Below are positions 36,086 to 46,252 of a DNA stretch of 64,000 bases, in pieces (the first letter of the stretch is position 1; each line of letters begins with the position of its first letter). The translations under genes were made by a program, and so were the position numbers. This DNA comes from Neptunomonas qingdaonensis. Its GTDB lineage: Bacteria > Pseudomonadota > Gammaproteobacteria > Pseudomonadales > Balneatricaceae. The notes under the pieces are model-generated. The model was not told the origin of the DNA, ran no database searches, and saw only the letters and a list, made by a program, of their open reading frames with translations. The DNA lies in contig NZ_FOOU01000001.1 in NCBI RefSeq assembly GCF_900113275.1, positions 124,001-188,000 on the forward strand. The letters run 5' to 3'.

Positions 36086-36980
36086 AACTGTCTAACAGCG
36101 CTTTGCAGCGCTGGCGTAACATATCACGGAACATCAGAACGGCGGGCGTTACCTGTTTACGGTTAGGGCAGATAAGCCATAAATTGGCGGGCTCAGTCGA
36201 ATACTCCGCTAATAACTCGATAACATTGCCTGCTTGCAGGTCCAGCACCATATCCAACCGGGACTTAAACGCGATCCCTTGCCCTGAAACGGCCCAGCGG
36301 TGTACCAGGTCCGCATCATTGCAGATTCTGTTTCCCTGTACGCGTACTTTCATCGATTCCTGTTGATGTGAAAAACTCCACACATCATAGGTACGCTCAC
36401 CCACCAGGTAGAGCAGGCAGTTATGTTCTGCCAGTGCTTTGGGATGTTCAGGCGTCCCGTAACGCGCCAGGTACTCTGGAGCGGCACACAGCACCCGTTG
36501 TGTCTCGCAGATAGGAAAAGCGACCAGAGATGAGTCTTCGGGCTTGCCATAGCGTAAGGCGATATCCACACGGTCACGGTAGAAATCAGAGAGGCTGTCA
36601 CTGGCATTCAGGCTGATGGAAATCAACGGATGCTGTTGCATAAAGTCGTCCAGCCAGGGGAGTAACAGATTGCGGCCAAAATCAGAGGATACGGAAATCT
36701 TAAGTGCACCGCTTAACTGGGTCTTATCTTGAGCGAGCGCTTGTGTTGCTTCTATCAACTCGGCCAGCACACGCCGGCAGTGAGGTAAAAATCGCTCACC
36801 CGCAGCGGTTAAACGTAATTTGCGGGTAGAGCGAATAAACAGGCTGTTATCTATCTGTTGCTCAAGACGCTTAATGGCGGCGCTGGCCGCGGCTGGCGAA
36901 ATATCCAGCTCACGAGCCGCTGCTGTAATGTTACCGCTATCGGCAGTGCGAACAAAAAGATCGAGATCTTCTAGTTTCAT
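36084..36980 (-). CDS. LysR-family transcriptional regulator
   Basis: A 298-residue regulator. The N-terminal winged helix-turn-helix (about 1-60) includes NITAAARELDISPAAASAAIKRLEQQI. The effector-binding domain (about 88-290) is periplasmic-binding-protein-like, with LKISVSSDFGRNLLLPWL at its start. It is divergent from the aldehyde dehydrogenase at 37326 with a 345-base spacer, the classic arrangement for LysR control of a neighbour. Its effector is unknown, perhaps an alcohol or aldehyde. Confidence 0.88.
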   Translation of the reverse strand: MKLEDLDLFVRTADSGNITAAARELDISPAAASAAIKRLEQQIDNSLFIRSTRKLRLTAAGERFLPHCRRVLAELIEATQALAQDKTQLSGALKISVSSDFGRNLLLPWLDDFMQQHPLISISLNASDSLSDFYRDRVDIALRYGKPEDSSLVAFPICETQRVLCAAPEYLARYGTPEHPKALAEHNCLLYLVGERTYDVWSFSHQQESMKVRVQGNRICNDADLVHRWAVSGQGIAFKSRLDMVLDLQAGNVIELLAEYSTEPANLWLICPNRKQVTPAVLMFRDMLRQRCKALLDS

Positions 36981-37325
36981 AAATAGCTCATCAGATTAAT
37001 CAGTTACTTTGTAATCAACATTTTTTTGAAAAAGTAATAAAAATTACTCTGTTTTTTTTAGTTTAAATTATTTTTTACGTATTAGCCTGCGTTATTCATT
37101 GAAGAGAAAACAGGAAATCAATCGGAGCAAAGATCTACTACCAGACGGTCATATGTGCGGCCTCTCTTTAGGAGCGAATTAGGTGGCAGGCACTAAAGTA
37201 GTAGTTTTTCGCATCCTATGGGCGATATCTGAGCTGGCTTATGAGTCGCTAATATCGAACTGTGATTAATTGAATAGTACCTGCTGGTTGGGCAGGGCTT
37301 GAATAACAAGAAAGAGGCCAAGAAC
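36981..37325. promoter_or_regulatory. LysR / aldehyde dehydrogenase divergent control region
   Basis: This 345-base gap is AT-rich near the LysR start, with long A/T runs at 37020-37080. It holds GCACTAAAGTAGTAGTTTTT at 37190-37209, about 117 bases before the dehydrogenase start, the best example of the recurring ACTAAAGTAGTA motif. Confidence 0.5.
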
Positions 37326-38846
37326 ATGATTTATGCACAGCCAGGAACTGAAGGCTCAGTTGTTACATTTAAAAAGCGCTATGGTAACTATATTGGTGGT
37401 GAGTGGGTTGCGCCGGTAAACGGAGAGTATTTTAAAAACACCTCACCTGTGGATGGCGAGATCTTTTGTGAAATTCCTCGTTCAACAGAAGCAGATATTA
37501 ATTTAGCACTCGATGCTGCACATGCAGCTAAAGATGCATGGGGCGCTACATCGGTTACCGCTCGTTCGAATCTCTTGTTAAAAATTGCTGACAGACTTGA
37601 AGCTAACCTTGAAAAGCTCGCTGTAGCTGAAACCTGGGATAATGGTAAAGCGGTTCGTGAAACTCTGAATGCTGATGTTCCTTTGGCTGTTGACCACTTC
37701 CGTTACTATGCAGGTTGTATCCGTGCGCAGGAAGGTACTATTGGTGAGATTGATGGCAATACCGTTGCTTATCATTTCCATGAGCCACTGGGTGTTGTTG
37801 GTCAGATTATTCCGTGGAACTTCCCGTTATTGATGGCGGTATGGAAGCTTGCTCCTGCTATCGTTGCAGGTAACTGTGTGGTTATGAAGCCTGCCGAGCA
37901 GACTCCGGCTTCTATTCTGGTCATGATGGAAGTGATTGGTGATTTATTGCCACCAGGTGTTATCAACATTGTAAACGGTTACGGTGCAGAAGCAGGTCAG
38001 GCATTAGCAACCAGCAAGCGCATTGCTAAAATTGCCTTTACAGGCTCGACTCCGGTCGGCTCACATATTCTGAAGTGTGCGGCAGAAAATATCATTCCTT
38101 CAACAGTAGAATTAGGTGGTAAATCCCCTAACATCTATTTTGCTGATGTTATGGATCACGAAGAAGAGTTTCTCAGCAAGTGTGTTGAAGGCGCAGTATT
38201 GGCGTTCTTTAACCAGGGTGAGGTATGTACTTGCCCATCACGTCTACTGGTTCAAGAATCAATTTACGATGATTTCATAGCTAAGATAATTGAACGTATT
38301 AAACTGATCAAACGTGGTAACCCTCTCGATACAGATGTAATGGTGGGTGCGCAGGCGTCTCAGGAGCAGTTTGATAAGATTCTGAGCTATATGGAAATTG
38401 GTCGTAATGAAGGCGCTGAAGTACTGATCGGTGGCGAAGCAGAAAGCCTCGAAGGTAGTTTCGGTAAGGGTTACTACATTCAGCCTACCTTGCTGAAAGG
38501 TACAAACGACATGCGTGTTTTCCAGGAAGAAATTTTTGGTCCTGTTGTTTCAGTGACAACCTTTAAAGATGAAGCAGAAGCGCTGTCGATTGCCAACGAT
38601 TCCGAGTTTGGTTTAGGTGCGGGTGTCTGGACGCGTGATATGAACCTGTCTTATCGTATGGGTCGTGGTATTCAGTCGGGCCGTGTATGGACTAACTGCT
38701 ATCACCATTATCCAGCACATGCGGCATTCGGTGGCTATAAAAAATCGGGTGTTGGCCGTGAAACACATAAGATGATGCTGGAACATTATCAGCAGACTAA
38801 AAACATGCTGGTGAGCTACGATATCAATCCGATGGGCTTCTTCTAA
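37326..38846 (+). CDS. exaC: NAD-dependent acetaldehyde dehydrogenase, ExaC-type
   Basis: A 506-residue cytoplasmic enzyme oxidising the aldehyde produced by the PQQ alcohol dehydrogenase to the acid. Catalytic Cys lies in [12 protein letters not shown] (about 298-309) and catalytic Glu in ELGGKSPNI (about 264-272); the NAD site includes IIPWNFPL and TGSTPVG. The doublet CTC matches ExaC and AldB enzymes used with quinoprotein ethanol oxidation. ATG 37326 follows GAGG; an in-frame TTG upstream at 37299 is less likely. The gene is flanked by a LysR regulator and a strong terminator. Confidence 0.93.
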   Translation: MIYAQPGTEGSVVTFKKRYGNYIGGEWVAPVNGEYFKNTSPVDGEIFCEIPRSTEADINLALDAAHAAKDAWGATSVTARSNLLLKIADRLEANLEKLAVAETWDNGKAVRETLNADVPLAVDHFRYYAGCIRAQEGTIGEIDGNTVAYHFHEPLGVVGQIIPWNFPLLMAVWKLAPAIVAGNCVVMKPAEQTPASILVMMEVIGDLLPPGVINIVNGYGAEAGQALATSKRIAKIAFTGSTPVGSHILKCAAENIIPSTVELGGKSPNIYFADVMDHEEEFLSKCVEGAVLAFFNQGEVCTCPSRLLVQESIYDDFIAKIIERIKLIKRGNPLDTDVMVGAQASQEQFDKILSYMEIGRNEGAEVLIGGEAESLEGSFGKGYYIQPTLLKGTNDMRVFQEEIFGPVVSVTTFKDEAEALSIANDSEFGLGAGVWTRDMNLSYRMGRGIQSGRVWTNCYHHYPAHAAFGGYKKSGVGRETHKMMLEHYQQTKNMLVSYDINPMGFF

Positions 38847-38867
38847 GTCGCCATCATCAGGATTATG

Positions 38868-38895
38868 AAAGAGAGCTTCGGCTCTCTTTTTTTTT
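38868..38895 (+). terminator. Rho-independent terminator of the aldehyde dehydrogenase gene
   Basis: AAAGAGAGC / GCTCTCTTT stem with a TTCG tetraloop and a long T-run. Confidence 0.95.
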
Positions 38896-39015
38896 CATTT
38901 TTTTGTGGATTATGTTTTTTCGCCCGTGTTGTTTTTAACCCTGTTTTTGATGTCCGCCACTTTGTGTCAGATGCTTATTAGCAGATCAGTAGATGGTTAT
39001 TAACGGATCGGTATA

Positions 39016-40038
39016 TCAGGGTTTCAAATCGCTGAGAATTGATTGGGTGACCGTTGATAGTTGTAGCTGGTCACTTTGTTCCTGGGGCAGAGGACGACAC
39101 AGCCGGATAGCTTGTAAGCCTGAGCGCGCTGTAAATAAACCGGCGCCGATTCCCTGACCTGCTCTGGCAGAAACCGTTGAGGTGAGAGAGCTGCCGAGCA
39201 CATGGGAGCTTGCGTGGATCGTCATCTCGCTCAGTCCTGCAAAGGCGATATTGTGTAACACTTTTTTGAGCAGATTCCATTGCGTGGCTGCACCGGGTGA
39301 AATGCCGTAAATATCGGTGATTTCGCGCAACATTTTAAGATTACGCCAACCGACAAGCCACATATCGAAGGTGGCATAAGGGCTAAGTGCCACCATAATA
39401 CCGGATTGCACGCTATAGCGGTGTACACAACGACGGGCGGCTTCATCCTGATCTTTTAAGGCATGTTGTGATATGTAGCGGATAATCTCGCCGTCATTGT
39501 AGGCCGAGTCTATCTGTTGCAGGGCTTCTTTGAAGGATTTATTAACCGCTGTATTTTCATAATAGCTATCCAGTTTTTTAAGCAGAGGGACGGCTTGTCC
39601 ATGGGTTTTTTGATGGCGTAAAGCGTCTGCCTCTGCATGCAGTGCTTCGGTTTGTTTTAGTTGTCGTAATCCTTTAAATCCCTGCCATGTCCAGATGAGG
39701 CCGCTAATCGCTGCGATACTGGTAACGGCTACAAAAGTCACACCTAGTACCGGATGTGTATCAAACCCCCAGCGCACCAGTCGGTAAATCTCACTGATGA
39801 CGCCGACACTTAGCAGCGCCACAATCGAGGTACTAAACAGCGTGGTCCAACGACTGTTTTTTTTCTTCGGGCGTGTCAGTCTGTCAAGCCGGGTACTCTC
39901 ATCCTGCTCCTGGGTGACCGAAACGGATGCCAGCGGGAACTCTTGCGCAAGTGGCGCTGCGTCCTCTGCCGCTGTTTTTTCCTTCAGGTTGTCAGGGTTA
40001 ATGAATACCGGCTGTTTCCAATTTGGTTGGTCGCTCAT
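39016..40038 (-). CDS. ycjF: YcjF/TIGR01620 family membrane protein (DUF697)
   Basis: A 340-residue inner-membrane protein. A charged N-terminus (1-65) precedes two hydrophobic segments (about 66-90 and 98-120). The soluble C-terminal region contains the DUF697-type stretch MVALSPYATFDMWLVGWRNL (about 215-235). Homologues pair with the YcjX GTPase in the psp-linked ycjXF operon of enterics, with a suspected role in envelope stress; the function is not established. Its start overlaps the ycjX stop by one base, so translation is coupled. Confidence 0.85.
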   Translation of the reverse strand: MSDQPNWKQPVFINPDNLKEKTAAEDAAPLAQEFPLASVSVTQEQDESTRLDRLTRPKKKNSRWTTLFSTSIVALLSVGVISEIYRLVRWGFDTHPVLGVTFVAVTSIAAISGLIWTWQGFKGLRQLKQTEALHAEADALRHQKTHGQAVPLLKKLDSYYENTAVNKSFKEALQQIDSAYNDGEIIRYISQHALKDQDEAARRCVHRYSVQSGIMVALSPYATFDMWLVGWRNLKMLREITDIYGISPGAATQWNLLKKVLHNIAFAGLSEMTIHASSHVLGSSLTSTVSARAGQGIGAGLFTARSGLQAIRLCRPLPQEQSDQLQLSTVTQSILSDLKP

Positions 40039-41483
40039 CAGAACATATCTCCTGTGAGGTATTCGAGTGCCTGATCCAGACGGATATGATGCGTCGGTTT
40101 CAGGTCTGTTTGGGGCAGTTTACACGGCGCAAAGTCGAGAAAGCGAAAGCGGCTGCTGTTCCAGTCTTTCCCGGTAGGCAGTTCCACAGGCACTTCACCG
40201 GGAAAGAGTGCCATGGTCTCTCCCGTTTCTTTATTGATTCCCTTGAGACAAGAGATAGTCTGGCCATCGAGCACGGCTTCGGCGGATTCGGTTGAGCGGA
40301 TCGACGCCAGCGCCATACAGCGGGTATCAATGCCTTCAAAACGCATTTCGCGTTGTGCATCCTGAATAATCAGTTCAAGAAATTTATCAAGATTGTGATG
40401 CTGGTTTGCTGTCACGTGATCGGCTTTGGAGGATGCAAACAAGACTTTGTCTATTTGTGGGCTAAACAGCCGACGCAAAAACCCAGACGACCCGTAATTG
40501 AAGCTTTGTAATATTTCAGTTAATGCCAATTTCATATCATCAAAGCAGGGTTTGCCATGATTCAGTGCTTTCAGGCAGTCGACCAGAACTACCTGGCGGT
40601 CAAAGCGGGAAAAATGTTCCCGATAAAAGCGTTTAACAATCTGTTCCCGGTAGTCATCATAGCGTTGCTGTAACCGCTGATACATTGAACCCGCCGTTAT
40701 CTGGGATAGGTCTGGCGGTGGATTGAGGATAGGGAACAGTTGTAATAAGGTACTGGACGCCAGTTCACCCGGTAACACGCAACGCCCTGGCTGAATCATG
40801 CTTAAGGCATTTTCCTGATTGCGCAGCAGGTGCAGTAGTTTTGTATACTCGCTGCTGAGTATGGCGAGCGTGTCGTCATCGGCAGGTGCGAGCCAGTCGA
40901 TGTCGCTTTGTGCTTTGCTCCAGTTTGCCGCAAGGGAGGCGCGAGGCTCGACGCTGAATAGCTGCTGCTGTTTGCGGCACCATTGTGCAAAGTCCAGATG
41001 GAGCAACGGCAGATCCAGTAACCACTCGCCCGGGTAATCGATAATGTCGAGATAGAGGGTGGCACTGTCATTGATTAAACGTTGCAGGCGCCCGGACGGC
41101 TTGTAGCGAATCGCAAGTTTGACTTCGGATAAACCCGTTGTGGATTCTGGCCAGAGAGGGGGTTCCTGGCCTAAAGCCTGAACGGATTGACGCAAAGGAA
41201 AAGGGCTGTCTGATGACGAGCTGAGGTCTTTTACACTGATAATACGTTGATCACTGGCGACTTCAAAAAAAGGCAGTGAACGGCTTTGATTCGCTTCCAG
41301 CAGGTGATGCACCAATGACGTGATAAAAACGGTCTTACCACTACGGCTGAGGCCGGTTACTGCGATCTTTAAATGGCGGTCCAGCCCTTGGGTTGCCACC
41401 TCTTTGAGCTGATGTTGAATATCATCCAGCAGATCTTCACCAATCAGACTTTTTAACCTTGAGCCCAGCCCCATGTTTCTCAT
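40038..41483 (-). CDS. ycjX: YcjX-like P-loop GTPase (DUF463)
   Basis: A 481-residue protein with Walker A GLSRSGKT (about 44-51), followed by a Walker B-like LYLDIIDYPGEWLLDLPLL near 145-163. YcjX-family GTPases have a large helical insertion after the P-loop and act with the neighbouring YcjF membrane protein, probably at the inner membrane under stress. FVYSLL-type hydrophobic segments are absent, so it is soluble or peripheral. No psp genes are visible next to it, unlike in enterics. Confidence 0.88.
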   Translation of the reverse strand: MRNMGLGSRLKSLIGEDLLDDIQHQLKEVATQGLDRHLKIAVTGLSRSGKTVFITSLVHHLLEANQSRSLPFFEVASDQRIISVKDLSSSSDSPFPLRQSVQALGQEPPLWPESTTGLSEVKLAIRYKPSGRLQRLINDSATLYLDIIDYPGEWLLDLPLLHLDFAQWCRKQQQLFSVEPRASLAANWSKAQSDIDWLAPADDDTLAILSSEYTKLLHLLRNQENALSMIQPGRCVLPGELASSTLLQLFPILNPPPDLSQITAGSMYQRLQQRYDDYREQIVKRFYREHFSRFDRQVVLVDCLKALNHGKPCFDDMKLALTEILQSFNYGSSGFLRRLFSPQIDKVLFASSKADHVTANQHHNLDKFLELIIQDAQREMRFEGIDTRCMALASIRSTESAEAVLDGQTISCLKGINKETGETMALFPGEVPVELPTGKDWNSSRFRFLDFAPCKLPQTDLKPTHHIRLDQALEYLTGDMF

Positions 41484-41538
41484 CCTGAAAATTAACGTCA
41501 GTGCGTTCTGTTAAGTGAATAGTATCAATCCCAGCGGT

Positions 41539-41967
41539 TTAACTCACGTAAACCACGCATACTCCGGCAATAAGTAGCACATGCGGAAATGCGACCGTAG
41601 GACGGATCGCCTGAGATAGGTATTCACCGATTAAACCGGCGAAACCCTGGCGATGGGCTAACCACTCCGCATTGAGCTGGCAAGGAGAGACAAGCTGTGT
41701 ATCGTTGGGGTCTGGTTTTACCTTCAGCGCACCCTCTACTGTCAGAAGACGCTCAGTGATGCGGGACTGGAATGTTTTCCAGATAGCTTCCAGCAACCAG
41801 AGCACAGACAGCAGAGCTATGATGCCGAACCCTGTTTGGTTGAGGAGTAATGCAGCAGAGACAAGGCCGATACTCATTAACTTTATATATAAAGCGTGTT
41901 TTTCATAGGTATCGGCCTGCGTTTGTAAAATCGTCCATTCTTGTATCAGTGCGCTTTTCGTATCCAT
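41539..41967 (-). CDS. Hypothetical membrane protein
   Basis: A 142-residue protein with two closely spaced hydrophobic helices (about 27-43 and 46-62) and a third near the C-terminus (about 124-140). The segment between them is polar (about 65-120). I recognise no family. It lies 55 bases downstream of ycjX on the same strand and upstream of it comes the DUF3087 gene, so the four may form one leftward transcript with envelope-related roles. Confidence 0.6.
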   Translation of the reverse strand: MDTKSALIQEWTILQTQADTYEKHALYIKLMSIGLVSAALLLNQTGFGIIALLSVLWLLEAIWKTFQSRITERLLTVEGALKVKPDPNDTQLVSPCQLNAEWLAHRQGFAGLIGEYLSQAIRPTVAFPHVLLIAGVCVVYVS

Positions 41968-42015
41968 TTACGCTTCCTTTCAGATCGGCCTTCATTGCAG
42001 CGTTATCGTTGATGG

Positions 42016-42519
42016 TTAGTATTCGGCAACCCATTCTGACTGATAGGGTGCCAGCTCTGTAATATTGTATTGTTGTTGCAGGTCGCTCAGCTCTTTCTGG
42101 CTCTTGGCTAAATCATCCAGCGTGATCGTATTATTGTCCAACTCGAAGATGTGACGGGAAGCTCGATAGCTAAAATCCAAAATGGCCATCGCTCGGGGGT
42201 CGCCTTCTGCAGCCGCCGCTTTAATCTTACGTTGTTTACGATAGATGCGATTAAGTTCGGCTTTCACCTGGCGCATATATACCACTTCATAGAGAAAAGG
42301 GTGATGTTTATAAGTGATCAGTATTCTCGCTAGTAAGACTGCAGCAACAACGACACCGGTGATATTCCAGAGGAGATTTTCGCCTTCAGGCCCACCCCAG
42401 AAGTGAATCAGTAGTGTCGAGACAGTTAAAGACACCGCCAGCATAAAGATACAGATAGCGATAAAGGTGATTTTAATATGCTTGTTGTAACGGGTTTTAT
42501 TAATATCCTGAAGTTGCAT
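42016..42519 (-). CDS. DUF3087 family membrane protein
   Basis: A 167-residue protein. The N-terminus starts MQLQDINKTRYNKHIK, typical of DUF3087. Two membrane helices (about 17-40 and 48-68) are followed by a basic, coiled-coil cytoplasmic domain (about 75-165). The family is common in marine gammaproteobacteria and uncharacterised. It sits 48 bases upstream of the preceding membrane-protein gene in the same direction. Confidence 0.65.
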   Translation of the reverse strand: MQLQDINKTRYNKHIKITFIAICIFMLAVSLTVSTLLIHFWGGPEGENLLWNITGVVVAAVLLARILITYKHHPFLYEVVYMRQVKAELNRIYRKQRKIKAAAAEGDPRAMAILDFSYRASRHIFELDNNTITLDDLAKSQKELSDLQQQYNITELAPYQSEWVAEY

Positions 42520-42612
42520 AAGGTCGTTATTCCGCTGGGTGCTCGTATTTCGTAGTTTATAGCTACCAATACTAGATTCGAAGTCTGCTGATAAATGCGG
42601 TTAGTTTACAGA

Positions 42613-43572
42613 TTATTCTTGCGCTGGCGATGGTTTTATCCACTTGTCCGAATCATGGCCTACTACGCGGTTTCGGCCTGCTTGTTTTGCGCGATACAAG
42701 GCACTGTCTGCGCGTAACACAAGGCTTGAGGAGCTTTCAACATTCGCCCTGTTCCAGCAGGCAACGCCAATGCTGATAGTGACACACTCTGCGGCATCAC
42801 TATCCGGATGAGGAATGGCAAGCTCTTGAATTAATATGCGCAAGCTTTCTGCGGTATCGACAGCACTCTGAATCGAGGTATTCGGCAGGATGATGCAAAA
42901 TTCATCACCTCCATAGCGAGCCAGTTGATCTCCGCCACGGCGGAGTCTTTTGCGCAGGGCGTTGATGACCTGAATTAAGCAGAGATCTCCGGATTGGTGG
43001 CCGAGGGTGTCGTTATAGGGCTTAAACGAATCGATGTCGAGGAAGATCAGAGAAAGTGGTTTGCCATCCCGTGAAGCATAATGAATCTCTTGGTCCAGCA
43101 TGATATTAAACTGGCGGCGGTTTGCCACATTGGTCAGCTCATCGGTTAAGGCTAAACCGCTGAATTTTTTTGTCATGGCATTGAGCACCAGCTCGCGCTG
43201 AACCATGGTGCTGACGTCAGAAACTTCGATCATGCAGTAGGTCTGATCAGCATTAATGATCGGTGACACACGTATCAACTGATCCATCGGTTTTCTGCTG
43301 TTGCCGCCTTGATACAGGGGTAAAGGGTAACGGTTAAGTCCGGGAGAAAGAAATGATGGCAGGTTGTTTTTAAGAGAGTCATTTATGGCTGCATGCAAAC
43401 GGCTGTCTTTAAGGTGAGGAAAACAGTCTAAAAAAGAGTATCCCTTTATGGCCGGATTTTTGTCTTGTAGCGCGGCTTCCAGCCAATGATTGGTAAACGA
43501 AATAGTCAGATTACTGTCTAGAATCAGTATCCCGGAATGCAGGTTCTGTAACACTTTTTCAAACAGCTGCAT
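42613..43572 (-). CDS. PAS-GGDEF diguanylate cyclase
   Basis: A 319-residue cytoplasmic protein. A PAS-like domain (about 1-125) is followed by a GGDEF domain (about 145-305) with an intact active site ARYGGDEF and the inhibitory RxxD site RGGD five residues earlier. It should therefore make cyclic di-GMP and be product-inhibited. Only two bases separate it from the CheC-like gene upstream, so the receiver, CheC-like protein and cyclase form one operon in which the cyclase is the probable output. Confidence 0.88.
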   Translation of the reverse strand: MQLFEKVLQNLHSGILILDSNLTISFTNHWLEAALQDKNPAIKGYSFLDCFPHLKDSRLHAAINDSLKNNLPSFLSPGLNRYPLPLYQGGNSRKPMDQLIRVSPIINADQTYCMIEVSDVSTMVQRELVLNAMTKKFSGLALTDELTNVANRRQFNIMLDQEIHYASRDGKPLSLIFLDIDSFKPYNDTLGHQSGDLCLIQVINALRKRLRRGGDQLARYGGDEFCIILPNTSIQSAVDTAESLRILIQELAIPHPDSDAAECVTISIGVACWNRANVESSSSLVLRADSALYRAKQAGRNRVVGHDSDKWIKPSPAQE

Positions 43573-43574
43573 CC

Positions 43575-44183
43575 TCAGGCCTCAACCTTAGTTAAGAACT
43601 GTTTAATGGCTTGGTGTAAACACTCTTCTGATTGATTTTCGAGCAAAAAAGCCAGAAAACCTTCAATGTTATGTTTCTCCAGGCCCATTTGGATCTGGAC
43701 GATCAGCACTTGTTTGTTAGGTGAGGTTTGATTCAGGATATCGGTTATATATCCGGCTTTCAGTACGGGTAATTGGCAACAGAAGTGTTCAGACAACATG
43801 CCGCCAATCGTAGAAAAGCAAGCATTCAGGATAATGTTACCAATCTCACACATGGCATCCTGTTCTACTTCAGATAACTGCTCCAACGGCATCTCTGATC
43901 CGAGCATCAGGCGAACAATCTCAAGAGAATTAACGCTGGGGAAAATCAGTAAAGCATTTCCGGAAAAACTGCCGCTAAACGTTTGTGATATGCAGGTAAG
44001 GATACGGTCGTGATGTGGGTCTAAAAATTCGCTGGCACCTTGCGGCGATAACATATGGATCACAGGTACCGACATGCTGATCGGTTCATTCGTTAATTGG
44101 CTGAGGCTAGACGCTGCACGGCCGACACCGACGTTGAATATCTCCTGTAGTGCGTCCAGTTCCAGAGCATTCATATCAGACAT
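43575..44183 (-). CDS. CheC-like chemotaxis phosphatase-family protein
   Basis: A 202-residue cytoplasmic protein. Two copies of the CheC/CheX active-site pattern E-x2-N are present: LQEIFNVGVGRAASSL (about 10-25) and MCEIGNIILNACFSTIGG (about 110-127). CheC proteins dephosphorylate phospho-CheY-type receivers. ATG 44183 overlaps the receiver-gene stop by 8 bases, so the likely target is the neighbouring receiver. A longer in-frame start at 44243 is disfavoured because it would run deep into that gene. Confidence 0.85.
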   Translation of the reverse strand: MSDMNALELDALQEIFNVGVGRAASSLSQLTNEPISMSVPVIHMLSPQGASEFLDPHHDRILTCISQTFSGSFSGNALLIFPSVNSLEIVRLMLGSEMPLEQLSEVEQDAMCEIGNIILNACFSTIGGMLSEHFCCQLPVLKAGYITDILNQTSPNKQVLIVQIQMGLEKHNIEGFLAFLLENQSEECLHQAIKQFLTKVEA

Positions 44184-44547
44184 GTTCTGTGCTCCAGAAC
44201 TCAAGCGCTTGTTGCACGACGGACTCGGTAATGGGTTTTTCAATAAAATGAATGCCGAGACTGTTCACTTTGGCTTTACTTGACTCCTGAATGTCCGCGG
44301 TCAGAATCACAAAGGTGGTATTTGGCATCTTGGGTTTTAAAATGAGTGCCGCATCTAACCCATTAAGAAGCGGCATATTAAGATCCATGATTATCAACGA
44401 CGGCTGATGCTTTTCTGCTTGTTGAATGGCACCTTCTCCATTTTCAGCTTCAATAACCGTCCAGTCACTCGCAAGGCTGCTAAACACCTTTGAGAGAATC
44501 ATTCTGGATACGCGGCTATCATCAACAATTAATAAGGTGTTATTCAT
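44176..44547 (-). CDS. Single-domain response regulator (CheY-like)
   Basis: A 123-residue receiver with the acidic pair D9/D10, phospho-site D55 in LIIMDLNMPLLNG, a Thr in the VILTADIQ switch and a conserved Lys in IEKPIT. No output domain follows, so it acts by protein interaction. ATG 44547 gives a normal receiver start; the upstream extension is AT-rich and not family-like. Next to it are its probable phosphatase (CheC-like) and a chemoreceptor. Confidence 0.88.
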   Translation of the reverse strand: MNNTLLIVDDSRVSRMILSKVFSSLASDWTVIEAENGEGAIQQAEKHQPSLIIMDLNMPLLNGLDAALILKPKMPNTTFVILTADIQESSKAKVNSLGIHFIEKPITESVVQQALEFWSTEHV

Positions 44548-44713
44548 TTTCAGATCGTCCGTGTCTATTAAAAAAAATCTTATATCGAATATGAAAAATA
44601 TTGAATATAACAAAGATAGTCGGTTTATGCAGGCGCAGATGCGAACTTTCAATCTAAATCAAAATTACCCATGCTTTAGGCGACTCTCAGGTCTAACCCG
44701 CTTGTCAGTGCTG

Positions 44714-46252
44714 TCAGAAGGCTTTAACGGTTGCTTTCAGATCCAGAATCAGTTTACTCAGATCAGTAGAGGCCGCCGACGTTCTTTCTGCAGCGGATTT
44801 ATTGGCTTCAGAAATATCTCTGATGTTGTGAATATTGCGGCTTACTTCTTCGGAAACCGCGCTTTGCTCTTCTGAAGCCGCTGCAACTTGTGTGCTGCGG
44901 TCTGAAATTTCGGTCATAGCCAGGTTTGCTTCCTGAAAAGCATCACCGGCTTCTTGTGCGCATTGTATGTTGTATGCGGCGTGGTTATGACACCGCTCCA
45001 TTGCTTGTGCCGTCAGATCGACCTGGTTTTGAATAGATTCAACAGTCCGCCTTATTTCGCTGGTTGATTGCGTTGTGCGTTGTGCAAGGACTCGTACTTC
45101 ATCTGCGACTACAGAGAAACCTCTTCCTTGCTCCCCTGCGCGGGCTGCTTCTATGGCGGCATTGAGTGCCAGCAGGTTCGTTTGGCCGGCAATTCCATTA
45201 ATAATATCGACAACCTTTTCGATTGAGATGGCTTCTTTCTTTAGTTCCAAAGAGGCGCTACTGGCATTCTCAACATCGTTTACCAGCATTTGAATTCCTG
45301 CAATCATCTCATCGACTTTACCTTTACCGGCTTTAGCGAGTGCTGCTGTTTTCAGTGTGGCCTCAGATGTCTGGGCGGTGTTACTGGCAACATCATGTGC
45401 GGTAGAAGACATTTGATGGGCGGCGGTAGCGAGCATATCGCTTTCCTGATTCTGTTGTTCGATTCCTGCGGTTGTCTGCGCGATAGACTCGTTGGTATGA
45501 CGCATTACATCAATGAGGGTATTGATACTGTCTTCTACGCGTCCGACCACTGTGCGCATGCGAGCATTCATCATGCGCGTCGACAACTCGACGGCTCCGG
45601 TTTCATTGATGCTGTCGGTCATGACGCGTTGCGCTAATGGGTTGTTGTAGACATTGTTTGTCAGTTGGGTGATCTTTTTAATCGGCGCAGCCAGCCAGGC
45701 AATACTCGCTACCAAGGCACATGCGAATCCAACCATCAGAGCATTTTGTAGCATTACCGGGAGCGGAGCAAAGTGTGTTGTGAGCATTGATAGTGAAAAA
45801 AGCACGGATACTAAGGTGAGTTTTGTCGCTATGCTTGACGTGGTTATTTTAAGATCAGGTTTGCTCTTGATCTTCGCGTATACCTGTTCTGCACGAGCAA
45901 TCTGTTGATCGGTTGGGCATGTGCGCACAGATTGATATCCGATTTTAGTACCTGCCTGATCAAATAACGGCATCACATAAGCTTGCACCCAATAATATTC
46001 TTTGTTTTTACAAAGATTTTTTACCATACCCATCCAGGGCTTATCATTTTTCAGATGTGTCCACAGGTCGGTAAAAGCAGCGGGAGGCATATCAGGATGT
46101 CTGACCATATTATGCGGTTGGCCAATCAGCTCTTCGGCAGAGTAGCCGGCCACTTCACAGAATGCCGGGTTGGCATAAATGATGTTTCCACGTAAATCTG
46201 TGGTAGAAATTAACCGTATATCATTAGAGAACTTGCGTTCAATGCTAGCCAT
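44714..46252 (-). CDS. Aer-like PAS methyl-accepting chemotaxis protein
   Basis: A 512-residue receptor. The N-terminal PAS (about 10-115), with [24 protein letters not shown] and [10 protein letters not shown], is typical of Aer-type redox sensors, usually FAD-binding. It is followed by two membrane helices (about 145-190), a HAMP-like linker and a signalling tail whose hairpin tip reads [22 protein letters not shown]. The PAS is cytoplasmic, so it should respond to internal redox or energy status. No CheA or CheW gene is in the window, so it must use a pathway encoded elsewhere. Confidence 0.9.
   Translation of the reverse strand: MASIERKFSNDIRLISTTDLRGNIIYANPAFCEVAGYSAEELIGQPHNMVRHPDMPPAAFTDLWTHLKNDKPWMGMVKNLCKNKEYYWVQAYVMPLFDQAGTKIGYQSVRTCPTDQQIARAEQVYAKIKSKPDLKITTSSIATKLTLVSVLFSLSMLTTHFAPLPVMLQNALMVGFACALVASIAWLAAPIKKITQLTNNVYNNPLAQRVMTDSINETGAVELSTRMMNARMRTVVGRVEDSINTLIDVMRHTNESIAQTTAGIEQQNQESDMLATAAHQMSSTAHDVASNTAQTSEATLKTAALAKAGKGKVDEMIAGIQMLVNDVENASSASLELKKEAISIEKVVDIINGIAGQTNLLALNAAIEAARAGEQGRGFSVVADEVRVLAQRTTQSTSEIRRTVESIQNQVDLTAQAMERCHNHAAYNIQCAQEAGDAFQEANLAMTEISDRSTQVAAASEEQSAVSEEVSRNIHNIRDISEANKSAAERTSAASTDLSKLILDLKATVKAF

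Noticed and set aside
30616-38846. PQQ biosynthesis genes (pqqABCDE) expected in an alcohol-oxidation locus
   Set aside because: None are recognisable among the genes here, so PQQ supply must come from elsewhere in the genome.
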